Shown: positions 60,880 through 64,000 of the stretch, in pieces | How the letters are laid out: each line of letters opens with the position of its first letter | Position numbering within the stretch: position 1 is the first letter of the stretch | Source of the DNA: Mesodorylaimus sp. YZB2_4 | Lineage: Eukaryota > Nematoda > Enoplea > Dorylaimida > Dorylaimidae | Length of the DNA stretch: 64,000 nucleotides | Direction of reading: 5' to 3' | Assembly (NCBI GenBank): GCA_030248295.1 | Contig: JASANH010000304.1 | Span: forward strand, 62,001-126,000 | Made by a program: the position numbers and the translations under genes | The notes under the pieces: model-generated | The model's database searches: none | Seen by the model: the letters and a program-made list of their open reading frames with translations, nothing else | Told to the model about the DNA's origin: nothing

Positions 60880-61520
60880 AAAAGCTGAAAAACTTCATGC
60901 GAAATTTTAAAAAATGCAAGAAACTAAAAATTTTCTGCAAAATTTAAAATGCTATAAATCAAACAAAATTATGCGAAATTTTTTAAGTCGCCATGAAATC
61001 AAGAGTTTATGCGAAACTTTAAAAAAATTGATATGATATCAGAATATACTCTGCGAAACCTAAAAAATGTAAAATCGTAATGAAATTATGCGGCATTTTA
61101 AAAATTCATAAAATATCAAAAGGTTTTTTGCAAAATTTAAAACGTGTTGTCCCTCGAAAAACATAGACGCAAAATCTTTCAAAATTCCTTGAAAATCGGA
61201 ATATTTTTTCGAAATTAAAAAAGTTTGTGAAATTTCAAGAATGCTGAAAAATCAGAAAGTATTCTGCAAAGTTTAAATTTGCTAGAAAGTCAGAATGTAT
61301 TCCACAGAATTCAAAACATGCCACAAAATCAGAAAAGATCAGGAACTATTGTGGAATGTTTAAAATAAATATATAAGGAGAAAATTTTCCGGAAAGTTGA
61401 AAAAATTGATATAAAATCAGAATGTTTCCTGCATAATTTAAAATTGGGATAAAAAATGCTAAATTTTAAAAATGGAAGAAACTGAAAATGTTTTGCAAAA
61501 TCGTGAAACTGCCAGAAAAC
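60880..61520 (+). repeat. Diverged ~39-bp AT-rich tandem repeat
   Basis: The word TGC(G/A)AAATTTTAAAA, or a close variant, recurs at about 60898, 60937, 60972, 61012, 61052, 61091 and 61129 and more loosely to 61495, a spacing of 35-40 bp. Confidence 0.75.
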
Positions 61521-62461
61521 CTGTTCTAACAAATGCTCAGAGTGTCGACAAAACTAAAGAAATTAACTGGATTAGGTAAATCAAAATAAATTAGATTGGA
61601 AACTAGTATGTGTGAAGATGTGGTTTGCCGAATTGAGATTTTTGTGAGCTACATTTTTGCGTTGCTCAATCGATGATGGCTTTTATTTTGAATTTTTGAG
61701 TTAGGGAATTTAGCTGTTTCGCGTTTTGCTAGAGTATACCGTAGAAACAGAGAAGGCGGCCAAATTTTGATTTTTTCTATCCACCATGCTCTTCAATCTG
61801 CAAGTCACGTGACTCTCGTTTTTTCCGATAATTGCTAATTTTTACTAATCGCTTTAATTATCGCCCAACTCGAATCTATCTCGCTGACTAATCGCATTTC
61901 ATCAATCACACTATTATTTGACCTTAATCGCAGAAAACCTCGACTGCCCACCCAAAATCTATCTTTGCTCATTGTCGGTTATTTTTGACCTTTTTTCCTC
62001 GCTTTTGCATCTTTTTTCATCATTCACAAATCCAATAACCACGGCATTTCCATTTTCCATATTATCCGAAACTCGATTACGTTCGGACACGGGATCCGCT
62101 TATGGAAGGGGGGAGTGATTGACAGGTTAACGCGATAAAGGCCGAACAAGGCGCTGGGGACTGCGATTGTGACCAAGGCGAAAAATTGGTCTGCTCCGTG
62201 CTCAATGCCAATCTATCGTCTGCTCTCCGGCTGGTGTGTATTGCCAGTCGTATGGCTGATAGTATAGGTTCTGGAAGAGACAGTGCGCTTAGAAGCCTGG
62301 TTTTCCACCTAGTCCACAAAGGTAGTCCAGGAATGCCCATTTGCATCCGTGTCTGGTCTGCAACTGAAGTTTTTGGTGCTTTTTAAGAGCTAACTTCTGA
62401 AAAATCAGTTGGCACTTTAATTCTTGCACTTCGCTCCCTCGAGTTCGGGAAGATGAAAAGC
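61521..62461. other. Intron or intergenic, no gene recognised
   Basis: A 66-codon ATG-less frame at 62186 has no motif. Nothing else is supported. Confidence 0.4.
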
Positions 62462-62995
62462 TTGTGAAATTTGAACTCGCGCCAAACGCCTCTTCGCACT
62501 CAGGTTCGTGCTGAAATGGACATGTGTGCGCGTAAACGCAACACGGCTGCCTGGGATAGAGAAAGAAAAGCTAATCGCTGGAATTCTTTCTTGTTATGCG
62601 CTTCTTACGATTAGATCCTGTAAAAAAATAAAAATTTATTAGCTAAAATAAGAAGCTGGAAAGAAATTTTGCGGCATTCCAAACTCGGAGAAGCGTCTCT
62701 TGCAACGGAAAGTCTAAGCTCGCAGGCATAACTCGTCACCAGATTCCATGCTTGTTCTTCTTCGCCACTTTATTTTATATGCGATTCGAAATGAATGCTT
62801 TCTATATTTTCCGGGCAGCCATGTGGCATTTCTATGTTCCTTATCGTCCGAAAGACGAGCACGTTTGGACACGGAGTCCGAACACTCGTCCTGTCCACAC
62901 TCAGGTTCGTGTTGGAATAGACGCGCACACTTGTCTTCCAACACGAACCTGAGTGTGGATAGGCTGTTTGGCGCGAATTCAAATTTCACAGCATT
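62462..62995. mobile_element. ~535-bp inverted-repeat element with internal perfect hairpin
   Basis: The ends 62462-62537 and 62921-62995 are inverted copies (GTGAAATTTGAACTCGCGCC against the complement of GGCGCGAATTCAAATTTCAC). Inside the right half, CCACACTCAGGTTCGTGTTG (plus GA) at 62895-62916 pairs perfectly with 62937-62958, a 22-bp stem and 20-nt loop. No coding sequence. Confidence 0.8.
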
Positions 62996-64000
62996 TTCAG
63001 CTTTTTGAGCGCTAAGGAGAGAACGGGCTAAGAAGCCTCTTTTTTTCCCTCAGAAACTTGTTTCTTCTCATTCGCAATCTCAAAATTCAGTTTTCTAGTT
63101 TAGAATTATATTTTACAAAGCCTTCTCTCAATGAAACCCGAGAAATTTTCACGGTTACTTTTTCTAAATGGTTAGCTCACTCGACAAAATCAACGAGGCG
63201 AAGAAATTTGATCTTTCGGATGGTTTGGTAGTTAACGATTCGTAAAAATGGATCAAAGCGGCCGCCTTTACTGCCTCGATTCTACAACTTTGATACATGT
63301 TTGAAAGGGGAGCCGGGTTTGTCGAAAACTCATTAGCTCAGTCATCAATCGAATATAAGAAACGAGGTTGTCTGTTAGCTAGCAGCCTAGGACGATGATT
63401 CGATGAAAGAGTTAGTCTCGCGTTGAGTGACCAACAAGAGCAAGCCATAAAAGTTTACGAAGGGGAAGCAAGGAGAAAAGGCGGAAATGGAATTTTGTGG
63501 TTTGACGAGTGGAAAAGAGGCTTATTTTTCATATCGAGCAAAAGTGAAGATGTTTACGACGCTTGCTAGGCTAAAAGTTTTATTGTACTAATGCTATTTT
63601 TGGATGCTTTTCCTCGGCAGTCTATTTCTTGCAATGATTTTCCCATCTCTTGGGGGTCGGCCTGTTTTGGTCAATAGGAAATGAATGCCGGATTGAGTTA
63701 CCGATAGGTAGGCAGTGGGGGGGGGGGCTTCAGTTTGGAGAGTGTCTACTGGCTAGTGGCCGAGTAGGTTCCGTAGGGTGGTCGGATGGAGGGCAGTTTG
63801 ACTGCGGGGGCTGTGGTTTTCGGTTGGACTCAGGAAGAGTGTGAATTGCTGCGCTCAGTTTGTGATCATGTAACAGGTGCCCCAGGGCACCTATTTGCAT
63901 AGAACATCTAGTGTGTACCGAGATGCGCAGACAGTCTTCCTCCCTGGTCAGGGCGGGGACACCGAGATGACTGGTTTCCTATCATGCGAAGGATTTGATA
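62996..64000. other. Right end of window, no gene recognised
   Basis: A G-run of 11 lies at 63717-63727. The short frames have no motif. Confidence 0.4.

Overview
This is invertebrate animal DNA. It has spliced genes with GT-AG introns up to several kb, TATA-box promoters on intronless secreted-protein genes, a neuron navigator gene, and many transposable elements and satellites. There is no bacterial operon structure or rRNA, and no CRISPR array. The exact phylum cannot be fixed from what I can see; a protostome is most likely. All gene models below are read by eye, without transcripts or database searches.

Left end (1-4.1 kb, minus strand): most of a non-LTR retrotransposon (LINE) with open reading frames. 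ORF2 carries an APE-type endonuclease and a reverse transcriptase with a YADD motif, and runs off the window edge. ORF1 is the most unusual protein here: an RRM-like region, a CCHC zinc knuckle, and then a complete-looking NADAR domain, a fold known for ADP-ribose chemistry. A decayed relative lies at 30.9-31.8 kb.

5.5-7.5 kb: nested inverted-repeat elements (a foldback element, a MITE inside it, and a 1.24-kb TIR element). 8.1-10.2 kb: two intronless TATA-box genes for secreted His/Gly-rich and Arg/Gly/Pro-rich proteins. 11.6-12.3 kb: the C-terminal half of a seven-transmembrane receptor.

12.9-33.2 kb: an expanded gene block. Four relatives of a small two-exon secreted peptide precursor occur (A and B open, C and D broken). 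The encoded peptide has two cysteines and ends in a Gly-Lys-Arg amidation/cleavage site. Interleaved are two copies of a coiled-coil/mucin-like secreted protein gene, the first frameshifted and the second intact with nine 10-residue [10 protein letters not shown] repeats. Peptide gene plus mucin gene appear to have been duplicated together. The block also holds a solo LTR inserted in a tRNA-like sequence, a second tRNA-like sequence, a 29-bp tandem array and a large palindrome at 29.5-30.5 kb.

33.2-44 kb: inverted-repeat elements, a region rich in GGTCA/TGACC motifs, and intergenic sequence with a few candidate exons.

45-57 kb: the 5' part of a neuron navigator (NAV/sickie-type) gene on the plus strand. 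Six exons give a phase-consistent frame through the calponin-homology domain and into a Ser/Pro-rich region; the rest lies beyond the window or further right. Four possible alternative first exons all end in phase 0. A perfect 28 x 18-bp satellite sits in its second intron. 57-64 kb: NAV intron or intergenic DNA with a ~215-bp tandem repeat, a ~39-bp AT-rich repeat and an inverted-repeat element.
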